Source: Pseudorhodobacter sp. PARRP1 (GTDB lineage: Bacteria; Pseudomonadota; Alphaproteobacteria; Rhodobacterales; Rhodobacteraceae). Taken from it: 64,000 nucleotides of DNA. The DNA lies in NCBI GenBank assembly GCA_002256245.1, contig NKIU01000002.1, positions 248,001 through 312,000 on the forward strand, in the 5' to 3' direction. The position numbers and the translations under genes were made by a program. Shown in pieces: positions 44,894 to 53,284 of this stretch. Position 1 is the stretch's first letter. The number at the start of each line of letters is the position of its first letter. The notes under the pieces are model-generated. The model worked only from the letters and a program-made list of their open reading frames with translations, searched no databases and had not been told where the DNA came from.

Positions 44894-46195
44894 CTAGAGC
44901 CCCAGCCGGTCGCGCATCGAATACCATGTCATCGCCAGCACCAGCATCGGCCAACGCAAAGCCACGCCGCCGGGAAAGCGCGGTTGCGGCAGGCTGGCCA
45001 TCAGATCAAAGCGTTCCGATTGCGCAGCCGTGGCTTCGGCGAGGATTTTGCCCGCCAAGGTCGCCATCGCCACCCCATGCCCCGAATAACCAGAGGCCGA
45101 CAGGGTGTTTGGCGCGGGCCGGGTGAAGCAGGGCATCCGGTTCATCGTGATTGCCAAAGTGCCGCCCCAAGCATAGTCGATCTTGGTGTTTTTCAGTTGC
45201 GGATAGACCTGAAGCATGGGTTTTGACACCGCCTTGATCAGATCGGGAAAGCGGTAGCCGTAGGATTCGCCACCGCCAAACAGCAGCCGGTTATCCTCGG
45301 ACAGCCGCCAGTAGTTCACCACAAACTTGGTATCCGCCACCGCGACGGGCTGCGAAAGGATGTCGCGCGCCCGATCCCCCAACGGCTCTGTCGCGACGAT
45401 GAAGTTATTGATCGGCATGACTTTTGCCGCAACTTTAGGTGCGAGATTGCCAAGATAGCCGTTGCCCGCAAGGATCAGCTGTTTGGCGATGACGCGGCCT
45501 TGGGCGGTGTGGACGGTGGCGGTGGCACCGTGGTCGATATGGGTGACTTCCGACATCTCATGCAGCCGCGCGCCCGATTTTGCGGCGGCGCTTGCAAGGC
45601 CGAGGGCGTAGTTCAACGGATGCAAATGGCCTGCGTCGCGGTCAATCTCGCCGCCTTTATAGACTTTTGAGCCGATCAGGGCTTGGATGCCTTTAAGATC
45701 AAGGGCTTCCAGATGGGTGTAGCCATAGTCACGCTGCAGTTTTTCGGCATAGGCGTGGCTGTCACGCACTTGTGCATCTGTCCAACAAGCATGGGCAATG
45801 CCGGGACAGAAGGTGACGGGGATGTTGTGACTTTGGATGAGGTTCTTCACCAAAGCCTTTGATTCTTCTGCCAAATCCCACAGCTTGTGCGCGGCTTCCA
45901 CCCCGACCGCAGCCTCGATCCAATCCTGATCCTGCCGCTGGCCCGAGCCAACCTGCCCCCCATTGCGCCCCGATGCGCCAAAGCCCAGTTTGTGCGCCTC
46001 TAGCAGCACCACGTCATAGCCCTTCTGGGCCAGATGCAGCGCGGCTGAAAGCCCGGTGTAGCCGCCGCCGACGATGCAGACATCGGCGTGCGTCTCGCCT
46101 TGCAGGGGCGCAAAGGCGGGAAGCGGCGTGCGGGTCGCGGCGTAGTAGGACGGGGGATATTCCCCCGCCCGGTCATTGGCGTGCAACAGGTTCAT
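44894..46195 (-). CDS. puuB: FAD-dependent amine oxidoreductase, gamma-glutamylputrescine oxidase-like
   Basis: A 433-residue DAO-family flavoprotein: FAD-binding VCIVGGGYTGLSAALHLAQ, FGASGRNGGQVGSGQ, and ASGYSGHGVAMATLAGKILAE near the C-terminus. PuuB-like enzymes oxidise gamma-glutamyl-putrescine (or a related gamma-glutamylated amine) to the aldehyde. It starts one base after the stop of a glutamine-synthetase-like ligase that would make its substrate. Oxidation of another amine remains possible. Confidence 0.85.
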   Translation of the reverse strand: MNLLHANDRAGEYPPSYYAATRTPLPAFAPLQGETHADVCIVGGGYTGLSAALHLAQKGYDVVLLEAHKLGFGASGRNGGQVGSGQRQDQDWIEAAVGVEAAHKLWDLAEESKALVKNLIQSHNIPVTFCPGIAHACWTDAQVRDSHAYAEKLQRDYGYTHLEALDLKGIQALIGSKVYKGGEIDRDAGHLHPLNYALGLASAAAKSGARLHEMSEVTHIDHGATATVHTAQGRVIAKQLILAGNGYLGNLAPKVAAKVMPINNFIVATEPLGDRARDILSQPVAVADTKFVVNYWRLSEDNRLLFGGGESYGYRFPDLIKAVSKPMLQVYPQLKNTKIDYAWGGTLAITMNRMPCFTRPAPNTLSASGYSGHGVAMATLAGKILAEATAAQSERFDLMASLPQPRFPGGVALRWPMLVLAMTWYSMRDRLGL

Positions 46196-46196
46196 C

Positions 46197-47552
46197 TTAC
46201 ACGTTCAACAGCAAATGTTCGCGTTCCCACGGGCTGATAACTTGCAGGAACTCTTTGTATTCATTGCGCTTTACCGAGTCGTAAACCGCCACGAAATCTG
46301 GCCCCATCACCTCGCACAGGGCCTTGTCTTCCTCGAGCAAATCCAGCGCATCGCCAAGGTTCACGGGAATATCGTCACTGTCGATATAGGCGGAGCCGCT
46401 GAATTCGGGGCGCGGGTTTTTCTGTTCCATCAGGCCCAGATAGCCGCAGGCCAGCGTCGCCGCGATCCCCAAATAGGGGTTGCAATCCATGCCCGGCAGG
46501 CGGTTTTCCACCCGGCGGCCCGCTGGGCTGCTGATCGGGATGCGCAACCCGGTGGTGCGGTTGTCGCGGCCCCATTCAAGGTTAATCGGGGCGGCAAAAT
46601 CCGGCACATAGCGGCGATAGCTGTTGACGTAAGGTGCCAGCAGCGCAATCGCCCCGGTCAGATGGTTCTGCATCCCGGCGATAAAGTGCAGGAAAGCCTC
46701 GGTCTCGCCGCCCTTCTTGTCGGAAAAGATGTTCTTGCCGGTTTTGCTATCGACCACCGAGGTATGGATATGCATGGCCGAGCCCGGCTCTCCGGCGATC
46801 GGTTTGGCCATGAAGGTGGCAAAGCAATCGTGGCGCAGGGCTGCTTCGCGGATCAGGCGTTTGAAGAAAAAGACATCGTCGGCAAGGCGAATGGGGTCGC
46901 CGTGGGCAAGGTTCAACTCGATCTGGCCCGCGCCGCCTTCTTGCAGGATGCCATCAATTTCAAGGCCTTGCGCCTCGGCAAAGTCGTAGATGTCGTCAAT
47001 CACCTTGCCGTATTCGTCAATCGCCGACAGGCTGTAGGCCTGCTTGCCAGCGGCCCTGCGGCCAGAGCGGCCCATCGGCGGGATCACTGGCTGGTTGGGG
47101 TCGATGTTGCGGGCGGTCAGGAAAAATTCCATCTCGGGGGCCACGACCGGAGTCCACCCCTGCGCCGCATAGAGATCCATGATCCGCCGCAGCACGTTGC
47201 GCGGCGCGAACGGCACGAGGTTGCCCTGCTGATCCTTGGCGTCGTGGATGACTTGCAGCGTCACATCCGCCGTCCACGGGGCGGCCGTGGCGGTGGTGAA
47301 ATCAGGCTCAAGGATCATGTCCGGCTCGGTGAAGGCATCGAACGGGTTGTCGGCCCACTCACCCGTGATGGTTTGCAGAAAGATCGAATTCGGCAGGAAG
47401 TAGTTGGCCTGATGCGCGAATTTGCCCGCAGGCATCGCCTTGCCGCGCGCCACGCCGGCGATATCGCCGATCACACATTCCACTTCATCCACACGGCGGT
47501 CACCGATGTAGTTGCGTGCTGCCTCGGGCAGCTGGTCGGTCCATTTGGACAT
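46197..47552 (-). CDS. puuA: Glutamine synthetase-family gamma-glutamylpolyamine ligase
   Basis: A 451-residue GS-fold protein with VVAPEMEFFLTARN, GGAGQIELNLAHGDPIRLADD, FMAKPIAGEPGSAMHIHTSV, and RRVENRLPGMDCNPYLGIAATLACG. The length and context fit PuuA (gamma-glutamylputrescine synthetase) rather than housekeeping GlnA, which would carry the adenylylation loop and differ at the ammonium site. It joins glutamate to putrescine or another amine using ATP. One base separates it from puuB. Confidence 0.85.
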   Translation of the reverse strand: MSKWTDQLPEAARNYIGDRRVDEVECVIGDIAGVARGKAMPAGKFAHQANYFLPNSIFLQTITGEWADNPFDAFTEPDMILEPDFTTATAAPWTADVTLQVIHDAKDQQGNLVPFAPRNVLRRIMDLYAAQGWTPVVAPEMEFFLTARNIDPNQPVIPPMGRSGRRAAGKQAYSLSAIDEYGKVIDDIYDFAEAQGLEIDGILQEGGAGQIELNLAHGDPIRLADDVFFFKRLIREAALRHDCFATFMAKPIAGEPGSAMHIHTSVVDSKTGKNIFSDKKGGETEAFLHFIAGMQNHLTGAIALLAPYVNSYRRYVPDFAAPINLEWGRDNRTTGLRIPISSPAGRRVENRLPGMDCNPYLGIAATLACGYLGLMEQKNPRPEFSGSAYIDSDDIPVNLGDALDLLEEDKALCEVMGPDFVAVYDSVKRNEYKEFLQVISPWEREHLLLNV

Positions 47553-47586
47553 GTTTCACACTGTTGGTTCGGGTTAACCCCGTCGG

Positions 47587-48279
47587 TCAGGCGGGGACGT
47601 GTTTTTGTTTGGCCTTGAAGAAAGCAGCGATCTGCGCCGCCATCGTCTGGTCTTGAATGGGGTCCGACAGCCGTTTGGCGGCTGCCGCCATGACTTCTTC
47701 CGGGACCAGACCTTTGCCCCGAGTCTGCATCAGGCCATCAATGAATTCGGGGCGAAATTCAGGATGGGCTTGCACCGTCAACATGCGGTCGTCATAGACA
47801 AGCGCCGCGTTGGTGCAGAAATCGTTTGTCGCCAATACCTTCGCATTTGCGGGCTTTTGCGTGACCTGATCGCGGTGCCAGGCGTTCAGCGTGCGCTTTT
47901 CGCCGTTGAAGTCGTAATCGGTCGCGCCAACGGCCCAGCCTGCCGCGTAACGCTCGACCTTGCCGCCCATGGCTTGCGCGATGATCTGGTGGCCAAAGCA
48001 GACGCCAACCATCGGGATATGGGCTGCGTAGGCATCACGGATGAAGGTTTCCAGCGGCGGAATCCAGTCGTGTTCTTCATAAGCACCGTGGCGCGATCCG
48101 GTGATCAGCCAGCCGTCACATTCGTTCACCGAGGCCGGAAACTGGTTCTCCACCACGCGGTAGGTGCGGAAGCTGAAACCATTGCCCGCCAGCAGGCGCG
48201 CGAACATGTCGGGATAATCGCCCGAGGTTTCCACCAACGAATCCGGGGCCAGACCTGTTTGCAAGATGCCGATAAGCAT
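47587..48279 (-). CDS. Class I glutamine amidotransferase-like hydrolase
   Basis: A 230-residue protein with the class I nucleophile elbow GVCFGHQIIAQAMGG (Cys) and the C-terminal AHPEFRPE (His, Glu), plus LITGSRHGAYEEHDWIPPLE. PuuD, which frees GABA from gamma-glutamyl-GABA in E. coli, is also a class I amidotransferase, so a similar hydrolase role in this operon is plausible. The protein is closer in look to the GuaA-like/YfeJ group than to PuuD, so no symbol is given. Confidence 0.8.
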   Translation of the reverse strand: MLIGILQTGLAPDSLVETSGDYPDMFARLLAGNGFSFRTYRVVENQFPASVNECDGWLITGSRHGAYEEHDWIPPLETFIRDAYAAHIPMVGVCFGHQIIAQAMGGKVERYAAGWAVGATDYDFNGEKRTLNAWHRDQVTQKPANAKVLATNDFCTNAALVYDDRMLTVQAHPEFRPEFIDGLMQTRGKGLVPEEVMAAAAKRLSDPIQDQTMAAQIAAFFKAKQKHVPA

Positions 48280-48365
48280 GGATATCCCGTGTTACTGCTG
48301 GTGAAGTTTGCGCCGTGCCCCCCGAGTTGGTCAAGGGGGCACGCGTGGGCATTGATTGCAGCGGT

Positions 48366-49706
48366 TTACACCGTGTCGAGATAAAGCTCGGTGCGCTCGG
48401 CGTCGGTCAACTCACCGATATAGTGATGTTCCTGACGCTTGGTCGAGACGAGGTTTTTGATCAACTCGGGGTGGATGAAGCGGTTGACGATCTCGGATTG
48501 CTCTAGTGCGTCAATCGCGGCTTCCCAACTGGTGGGGATTTGCGCCAAGCCTTCAACGGCATAGGCGTTGCCGACAATCGGGCTGGGCGCTTCCATCTGC
48601 TGCTCGATCCCGTCCAAAGCCGCGCCAAGGATGGCCGCGAGCATCAGGTAGGGGTTCACATCGCCACCCGCGACGCGGTGTTCGATGCGGCGGGCCGAGG
48701 GGTTGCCGGCCGGAATACGGATCGCTGCGGTGCGGTTCTCATAGCCCCAAGCGATGGCGGTGGGGGCGTGTTTGCCGGGCACCAAGCGTTCATAGCTGTT
48801 CTGGTGCGGCGCAAAGATCAGCGCGGAATCGTGCATTGCATTCAGGCAACCCGCGACGGCGTTTTTCATCATCGCGGTGCCTTTCGGGCCGCCGGAATCG
48901 AACACGTTGTCGCCCTTTTCGTCGATCACCGAGAAATGGGTGTGCAGGCCCGAACCCGAATATTCCGGGTAGGGTTTCGCCATGAAGCTGGCGGCAAAGC
49001 CGTGGCGGCGCGCCAGACCCTTGACCAGCATCTTGAACAACCACGCATCATCCGCGGCGCGCAGGGCGTCGTCGCAGTGCATCAGATTGACCTCAAACTG
49101 GCCAAGCCCGGTTTCCGACGTGGTGGTGTCGGCGGGAATGTCCATCGCTTCGCAGGCGTCGTAAAGGTCGGTGAAGAAGGTGTCGAACGCGTCAAGTGCC
49201 CGGATCGACAGGGTTTCCGCCGCCTTGCGCACCTTGCCAGAGCGGGGCGAGGCGGGGGCTTGCAGGTTCTTGCCACTATCGTCGATCAGGAAAAACTCCA
49301 GCTCCATCGCGCAAACCGGGGTCAGCCCCTTGGCCTTGAAGCGGTTCACCACCGCAGCCAGCGCGTGACGCGGGTCGCCCTCATACGGCGTGCCGTTTTC
49401 GCGGAACATCCAGATCGGCAGCAGCGCTGTCGGGGCTTCCAGCCACGGCATCGGCATGAAGCCGCGCTCGGTCGGCTTCAGGATGCCGTCCTGGTCGCCT
49501 TGCTCAAACACCAAGGGGCTGTCGTCAATATCTTCGCCCCAGATGTCGAGGTTCAGCACGGAAAACGGAAACCGCGTGCCGCTTTTCACCACATTATCGG
49601 CAAAGCGCGCGGGCACGCGTTTGCCCCGGGCTTGCCCGTTCAAATCCGCCGCGGCCACACGAATTGTGCGCACGTCGGGATGCTTTCTCAGCCAGTCTTT
49701 CATCAT
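48366..49706 (-). CDS. Second glutamine synthetase-family ligase (PuuA-like paralogue)
   Basis: A 446-residue GS-fold protein only distantly like its neighbour at 46197: VCAMELEFFLIDDSG, ETGLGQFEVNLMHCDDALRAADD, FMAKPYPEYSGSGLHTHFSV, RRIEHRVAGGDVNPYLMLAAILG. It probably glutamylates a different amine. Two adjacent ATGs (49706, 49703); no clear ribosome site. A TTTGATCAAA palindrome lies 122 bases upstream, so a promoter may sit between the ABC genes and this gene. Confidence 0.85.
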   Translation of the reverse strand: MMKDWLRKHPDVRTIRVAAADLNGQARGKRVPARFADNVVKSGTRFPFSVLNLDIWGEDIDDSPLVFEQGDQDGILKPTERGFMPMPWLEAPTALLPIWMFRENGTPYEGDPRHALAAVVNRFKAKGLTPVCAMELEFFLIDDSGKNLQAPASPRSGKVRKAAETLSIRALDAFDTFFTDLYDACEAMDIPADTTTSETGLGQFEVNLMHCDDALRAADDAWLFKMLVKGLARRHGFAASFMAKPYPEYSGSGLHTHFSVIDEKGDNVFDSGGPKGTAMMKNAVAGCLNAMHDSALIFAPHQNSYERLVPGKHAPTAIAWGYENRTAAIRIPAGNPSARRIEHRVAGGDVNPYLMLAAILGAALDGIEQQMEAPSPIVGNAYAVEGLAQIPTSWEAAIDALEQSEIVNRFIHPELIKNLVSTKRQEHHYIGELTDAERTELYLDTV

Positions 49707-49827
49707 TACACATCAGGAGGGCATGGCCCCGCCCACACTTGCCAAAACGGCCAGCGGACAGATCGGATCATGCCCTTGATCCTATCCTTTTTTGTGATCC
49801 CGGCGGCTGCCACGATAGCAGTCCCGC

Positions 49828-49841
49828 AATTTGATCAAATT
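49828..49841. promoter_or_regulatory. AATTTGATCAAATT palindrome before the amine-catabolic genes
   Basis: Perfect 14-base palindrome in the 142-base gap between the permease end (49849) and the GS-like gene start (49706). Its core TTTGATCAAA recurs before aguB at 2779. On the minus strand TTGATC could act as a -35 element, with TATCGT about 15 bases on. Candidate operator-promoter. Confidence 0.5.
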
Positions 49842-49848
49842 CAGCTTA

Positions 49849-50676
49849 CTATCGGACAAGCTGCGGACGCAAGCGAATTCTGCTGCGGATGTTTTGCGGC
49901 AGATGCCGGTTCAGGTGGCGGTTGATGCGGCCAAACAGCCAGATCACCCCCAAGGTCAGCAGCACGAAATACGCGGCCACGATCGGGTAGGGGATGAACG
50001 GGTTGAAAGTTTTGTCGGCGAAGTAGTTGGCGTAATAGAGCGCATCGCCCTGCTGGCTGAGCGCGGGGAAGCCCGAGAAGAACACGAGGGTCGTGGATTG
50101 AAACAGAAAAATCGCCTCGTTGGTATAGCTGGGCCAAGCGAGGCGCAGCATGGTCGGCCACTGGATGCGGCGGAATTTACTCCATCCTGTGATGCCGTAA
50201 GCTTCGGCAGCCTCCAGATCGCCCTTGGGGATGGAGCGCAGCGCGCCATAGAAAATCTCGGCGGAATAGGCGGCGGTGTTCAGGAACAACACGATAAGCG
50301 CGCCCGCCCAGGCTTTGGTCAGCCAGGATGAGGTGAGGGTCAGGCCGAAAACCTCAATCCCGGTGCGCGGCAGCATCACCAGCATTTCATAGGCGAGGAA
50401 AAACTGGATGAACAACGGCGAGCCGCGGAATACGAACACGAACCATTCGGCGGGTTTGCGCACCCACGGGTTGTGGGCGATGCGGGCCAAGGCGAGGGCA
50501 TTGGCAAGGAAAAACCCGAACAGCAGCGCGAGTGCCCCGAAATACACGTTCCAGATCAGGCCCGATCCGATCAGGGTGAACTGCTGGCACAGGGTGAAAT
50601 CGGCTTTCGGCAGCAGTTTCGCGCCAATCCCGATGGAGCGCAGCGCGTAGTCGGTGAAGGTTTCCCAACAGCTCAT
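49849..50676 (-). CDS. ABC transporter permease (polar amino acid family, HisM-like)
   Basis: A 275-residue membrane protein: FGALALLFGFFLANALALARI, VFRGSPLFIQFFLAYEM, and the coupling loop GDLEAAEAYGITGWSKFRRIQWP. The start at 50676 overlaps the stop of the partner permease by 4 bases; a longer open frame inside that gene is rejected. Confidence 0.9.
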   Translation of the reverse strand: MSCWETFTDYALRSIGIGAKLLPKADFTLCQQFTLIGSGLIWNVYFGALALLFGFFLANALALARIAHNPWVRKPAEWFVFVFRGSPLFIQFFLAYEMLVMLPRTGIEVFGLTLTSSWLTKAWAGALIVLFLNTAAYSAEIFYGALRSIPKGDLEAAEAYGITGWSKFRRIQWPTMLRLAWPSYTNEAIFLFQSTTLVFFSGFPALSQQGDALYYANYFADKTFNPFIPYPIVAAYFVLLTLGVIWLFGRINRHLNRHLPQNIRSRIRLRPQLVR

Positions 50677-51554
50677 ATCGCGGCCTTTCGCATGGCTTCG
50701 CCTGCGGCGGTGGCTTGGCCTTTCGACAGGCGGTTGGCGATGCGGGTCAGCACGATTTCTGACAGTTTGGTCATCAGCAAATAGAACACCAGCAGGCCAA
50801 GGAAGTAGTAAAGCCGCCAATCCGGGTGCGGATATTCATAGGCCTGGGTCTTGGTGCCGCCCAATTCGCGGGCGTAATAGACGATATCCTTGACCGACAG
50901 CAGGAACAAAAGCGGCGTGGCTTTGATCAGGATCATCCACAGGTTTGTCAGGCCGGGCAGCGCGTAAGTCCACATCTGCGGCACCAGAACGCGGCGGAAG
51001 ACTTGGCCGTGCGACATGCCATAAGCCTCGGCGGTCTCAAGCTGCGCGCGCGGCACCGCCTGCATCGCGCCATAGATCACGTTGGCCACAAACGCACCGA
51101 ACACGATGGCAAAGGTGATCACCGCAAGGCCAAAGCTGTAGGCTTGAAAGGTGAAGGGCGAGGCCGTGGCGGGGGGCACTTTCGCCTCGGCGCAGACGTG
51201 GAATTCGAGGCCACGGAACACGGGTTGCGAGAGATCGTCGCAGACGCGCAAGTGGTTGAGGTATTCGATGCCTTGATCCAGCGCGATCACAAAGAACAGG
51301 AAATACACGATGTCCGGCACGCCGCGCACCATCGCGGTGTAGGCCTTGCCGATCCAGCGCAAGGGCGCGATTTGGCTGCGCGCGGCCATCGCCCCGCCAA
51401 AACCCAACGCCATGGCGACGGGAGCGGTGACGGCCAGCAGCAGCAGCACGGTGGCAAATGAGCCATAGAAATCAAGGTGCTTGCCCGAGGTCAGGTAGCA
51501 CATGGCCCAAGTCAGGCCCTCAATCGCTTTGGGGTCGGCGCAAGCTGCGAACAT
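50673..51554 (-). CDS. ABC transporter permease (polar amino acid family, HisQ-like)
   Basis: A 293-residue membrane protein: VLLLLAVTAPVAMALGFGG, YTAMVRGVPDIVYFLFFV, coupling loop AQLETAEAYGMSHGQVFRRVLVP, and helices to the C-terminus. It carries a roughly 40-residue soluble insertion with Cys residues (HLRVCDDLSQPVFRG to CAEAKVPP) in a periplasmic loop. Follows the binding-protein gene after a hairpin. Confidence 0.9.
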   Translation of the reverse strand: MFAACADPKAIEGLTWAMCYLTSGKHLDFYGSFATVLLLLAVTAPVAMALGFGGAMAARSQIAPLRWIGKAYTAMVRGVPDIVYFLFFVIALDQGIEYLNHLRVCDDLSQPVFRGLEFHVCAEAKVPPATASPFTFQAYSFGLAVITFAIVFGAFVANVIYGAMQAVPRAQLETAEAYGMSHGQVFRRVLVPQMWTYALPGLTNLWMILIKATPLLFLLSVKDIVYYARELGGTKTQAYEYPHPDWRLYYFLGLLVFYLLMTKLSEIVLTRIANRLSKGQATAAGEAMRKAAI

Positions 51555-51570
51555 CTGATCTGCCCGAAAT

Positions 51571-51604
51571 AAAGCGGCCCCCCGAAGTGATCCGGGGGGC
51601 CTTT
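51571..51604 (-). terminator. Attenuator-like hairpin between binding protein and permease genes
   Basis: GGCCCCCC / GGGGGGCC with AAAG...CTTT extending the stem, in the 54-base gap after the binding-protein stop. Such hairpins lower downstream expression so that the binding protein is made in excess. Confidence 0.7.
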
Positions 51605-51608
51605 GCGA

Positions 51609-52328
51609 TTAGAACTTCAGGCCTTCAGCGCCGAAATACTTCTCGATCAGCGCGTTCAGGCTGCCATCGGCCTTCATCGACTTGATCGCGGTGTCCATCT
51701 TGCCTTTCAGCTCGGTATCAGACTGGCGCATGCCCAGACCAACGCCGCCACCGATGGCGATGTCTTCACCCACGAACACCAAAGCGCCGTTGGATTCGTC
51801 GGCGAAGGGCCGCAGGTAGTCCTTGTCGGCAAACACCGCCGCCGCTTCGCCGTTGCGCACGGCTGCGACGGTTTCATCGGGGGTGGGGAATTCCAGCAGG
51901 GTTGCGCCGGATTCCGCGACATAGGCGGCTTGGATGGTGCCGACCTGCGCCGAAACGGTGCCGGTTTTGATATCGGCATCGGCGCTGGCGGCCAGATAGG
52001 CCGAGGCGGCTGGCGGATAGTAGTTGTCCGAGAAGGTGATGACCTTGGAACGCTCGTCGGTGATCGACATGCCGGCGATGATCACATCATAGTTGCCCGA
52101 TTGCAGGTTGGGGATGATGCTGTCCCATTCGTTGGTGGTCCAGGTGCATTCCAGCGCCGCGCGCTTGCAAACCTCATCGCCGAACTCGCGCTCGAAGCCT
52201 GCCACTTCGCCCTTGTCGTCGATGAAGTTGAAGGGGGGGTAAGCGCCCTCGGTGGCAAGGCGGACCACGTCGGCCGAGGCAAAGCCTGCGGTCATGATCA
52301 GCGCGGATGCAAGAAGCAGTTTTTTCAT
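51609..52328 (-). CDS. ABC transporter substrate-binding protein (polar amino acid family)
   Basis: A 239-residue periplasmic binding protein with a signal peptide MKKLLLASALIMTAGFASA cleaved before DVV. The family 3 body reads VRLATEGAYPPFNFIDDKGE, GFEREFGDEVCKRA, GMSITDERSKVITFSDNYY and DYLRPFADESNGALVF. Family members bind basic or polar amino acids, opines or amines. The nearby glutamylation genes suggest an amine or its precursor amino acid. Confidence 0.92.
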   Translation of the reverse strand: MKKLLLASALIMTAGFASADVVRLATEGAYPPFNFIDDKGEVAGFEREFGDEVCKRAALECTWTTNEWDSIIPNLQSGNYDVIIAGMSITDERSKVITFSDNYYPPAASAYLAASADADIKTGTVSAQVGTIQAAYVAESGATLLEFPTPDETVAAVRNGEAAAVFADKDYLRPFADESNGALVFVGEDIAIGGGVGLGMRQSDTELKGKMDTAIKSMKADGSLNALIEKYFGAEGLKF

Positions 52329-52338
52329 TGTCGTCTCC

Positions 52339-52403
52339 CAGTTGTCGTTTTTGGCAGTTGTCGTTTTGGCAGTTTTATTGAGGCAGTTGGTTTTTGGTTT
52401 TGT
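52339..52403. repeat. Imperfect tandem repeats in the leader of the binding-protein gene
   Basis: Units CAGTTGTCGTTTTTGG (52339-52354), CAGTTGTCGTTTTGG (52355-52369) and shorter degenerate copies CAGTTTTATTGAGG and CAGTTGGTTTTTGG. On the coding strand this gives a CA-rich, unstructured spacer between the ATPase stop and the binding-protein start. Confidence 0.6.
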
Positions 52404-53182
52404 CAGTGTGCCCCTGCGGAAAGAAATCCGCGCAGGCGGTCGGTCTTGGGGTTGCCGAACATCTCGGACGGCGGACCTTGTTCTTCGATCTTGCCCAGAT
52501 GCAGGAAAATCACATGATCCGACACATCGGCGGCCAGTTTCATATCATGCGTGACAAGGATCATCGTGCGCCCCTCGTCGGCAAGCGCCTTGATCACTTT
52601 TATCACCTCTTGCTCCAACTCGGGGTCCAGCGCGCTCGTCGGCTCGTCAAACAGCAAGGCGCGCGGCTCCATACACAGCGCCCGCGCGATGGCTGCGCGT
52701 TGTTGCTGGCCGCCCGACAACATTGCGGGCCAGGCATCGGCCTTGTCGGCGATGCCCACCTTGGCGAGATATTCGCGCGCCTTCGCCTCAACCTCGCGCG
52801 GATCGCGCTTCATCACCGTCACCGGCGCTTCCATGACGTTTTGCAGGATCGTCATATGCGACCACAGATTAAACTGTTGAAACACCATCGAAAGATTGGT
52901 CCGCATCCGGGTGACCTGCGCGCGGTCCGCCGGGTGGCGGCCAAGGCCCTGACCCTTCCAGCGCACCGGCTCGCCCTCAAAGCGGATCTCGCCCTGCTGG
53001 CTGTCCTCCAGCAGGTTGCAGCAGCGCAGCAGCGTCGATTTTCCCGACCCGGACGAGCCGATCAGCGACACCACATGCCCGCGCGGGGCGGTCAGATCGA
53101 CGCCCTTCAACACCTCAAGCGAGCCATAGCTTTTGTGCAGATCGTGGATCGCAATGACGGGTGTCTCGGCAGATTCGCTCAC
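52403..53182 (-). CDS. ABC transporter ATP-binding protein (polar amino acid family, HisP-like)
   Basis: A 259-residue ATPase: Walker A GSSGSGKST, Q-loop VFQQFNLWSH, signature LSGGQQQRAAIARAL, Walker B LLFDEPTSALDPE, H-loop LVTHDM. GTG start at 53182 gives VSESAETPVIAIHDLHKSYG; no ATG lies near the expected N-terminus. First gene of the minus-strand amine operon, upstream of binding protein, two permeases and the glutamylation genes. Confidence 0.92.
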   Translation of the reverse strand: MSESAETPVIAIHDLHKSYGSLEVLKGVDLTAPRGHVVSLIGSSGSGKSTLLRCCNLLEDSQQGEIRFEGEPVRWKGQGLGRHPADRAQVTRMRTNLSMVFQQFNLWSHMTILQNVMEAPVTVMKRDPREVEAKAREYLAKVGIADKADAWPAMLSGGQQQRAAIARALCMEPRALLFDEPTSALDPELEQEVIKVIKALADEGRTMILVTHDMKLAADVSDHVIFLHLGKIEEQGPPSEMFGNPKTDRLRGFLSAGAH

Positions 53183-53253
53183 TTGGGGGCCTTGGATTAA
53201 GGGCAGGTGACTGAATAGGCCGCAGAATTGGTGGCATTGCAACGGGTTTTCCG

Positions 53254-53273
53254 AACCGCTTTGACAAGCGGTT
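53254..53273 (-). terminator. Hairpin between the PhnD-like gene and the amine operon
   Basis: AACCGCTT-N4-AAGCGGTT, a perfect 8-base stem, 12 bases after the PhnD-like gene's stop, with AAAACCC beyond. Probable terminator separating the two units. Confidence 0.55.
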
Positions 53274-53284
53274 GGGCGTTTTGC

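Noticed and set aside
48450-48470. Third TTTGATCAA-like sequence
   Set aside because: It lies inside the coding region of the GS-like gene and is not a complete palindrome.
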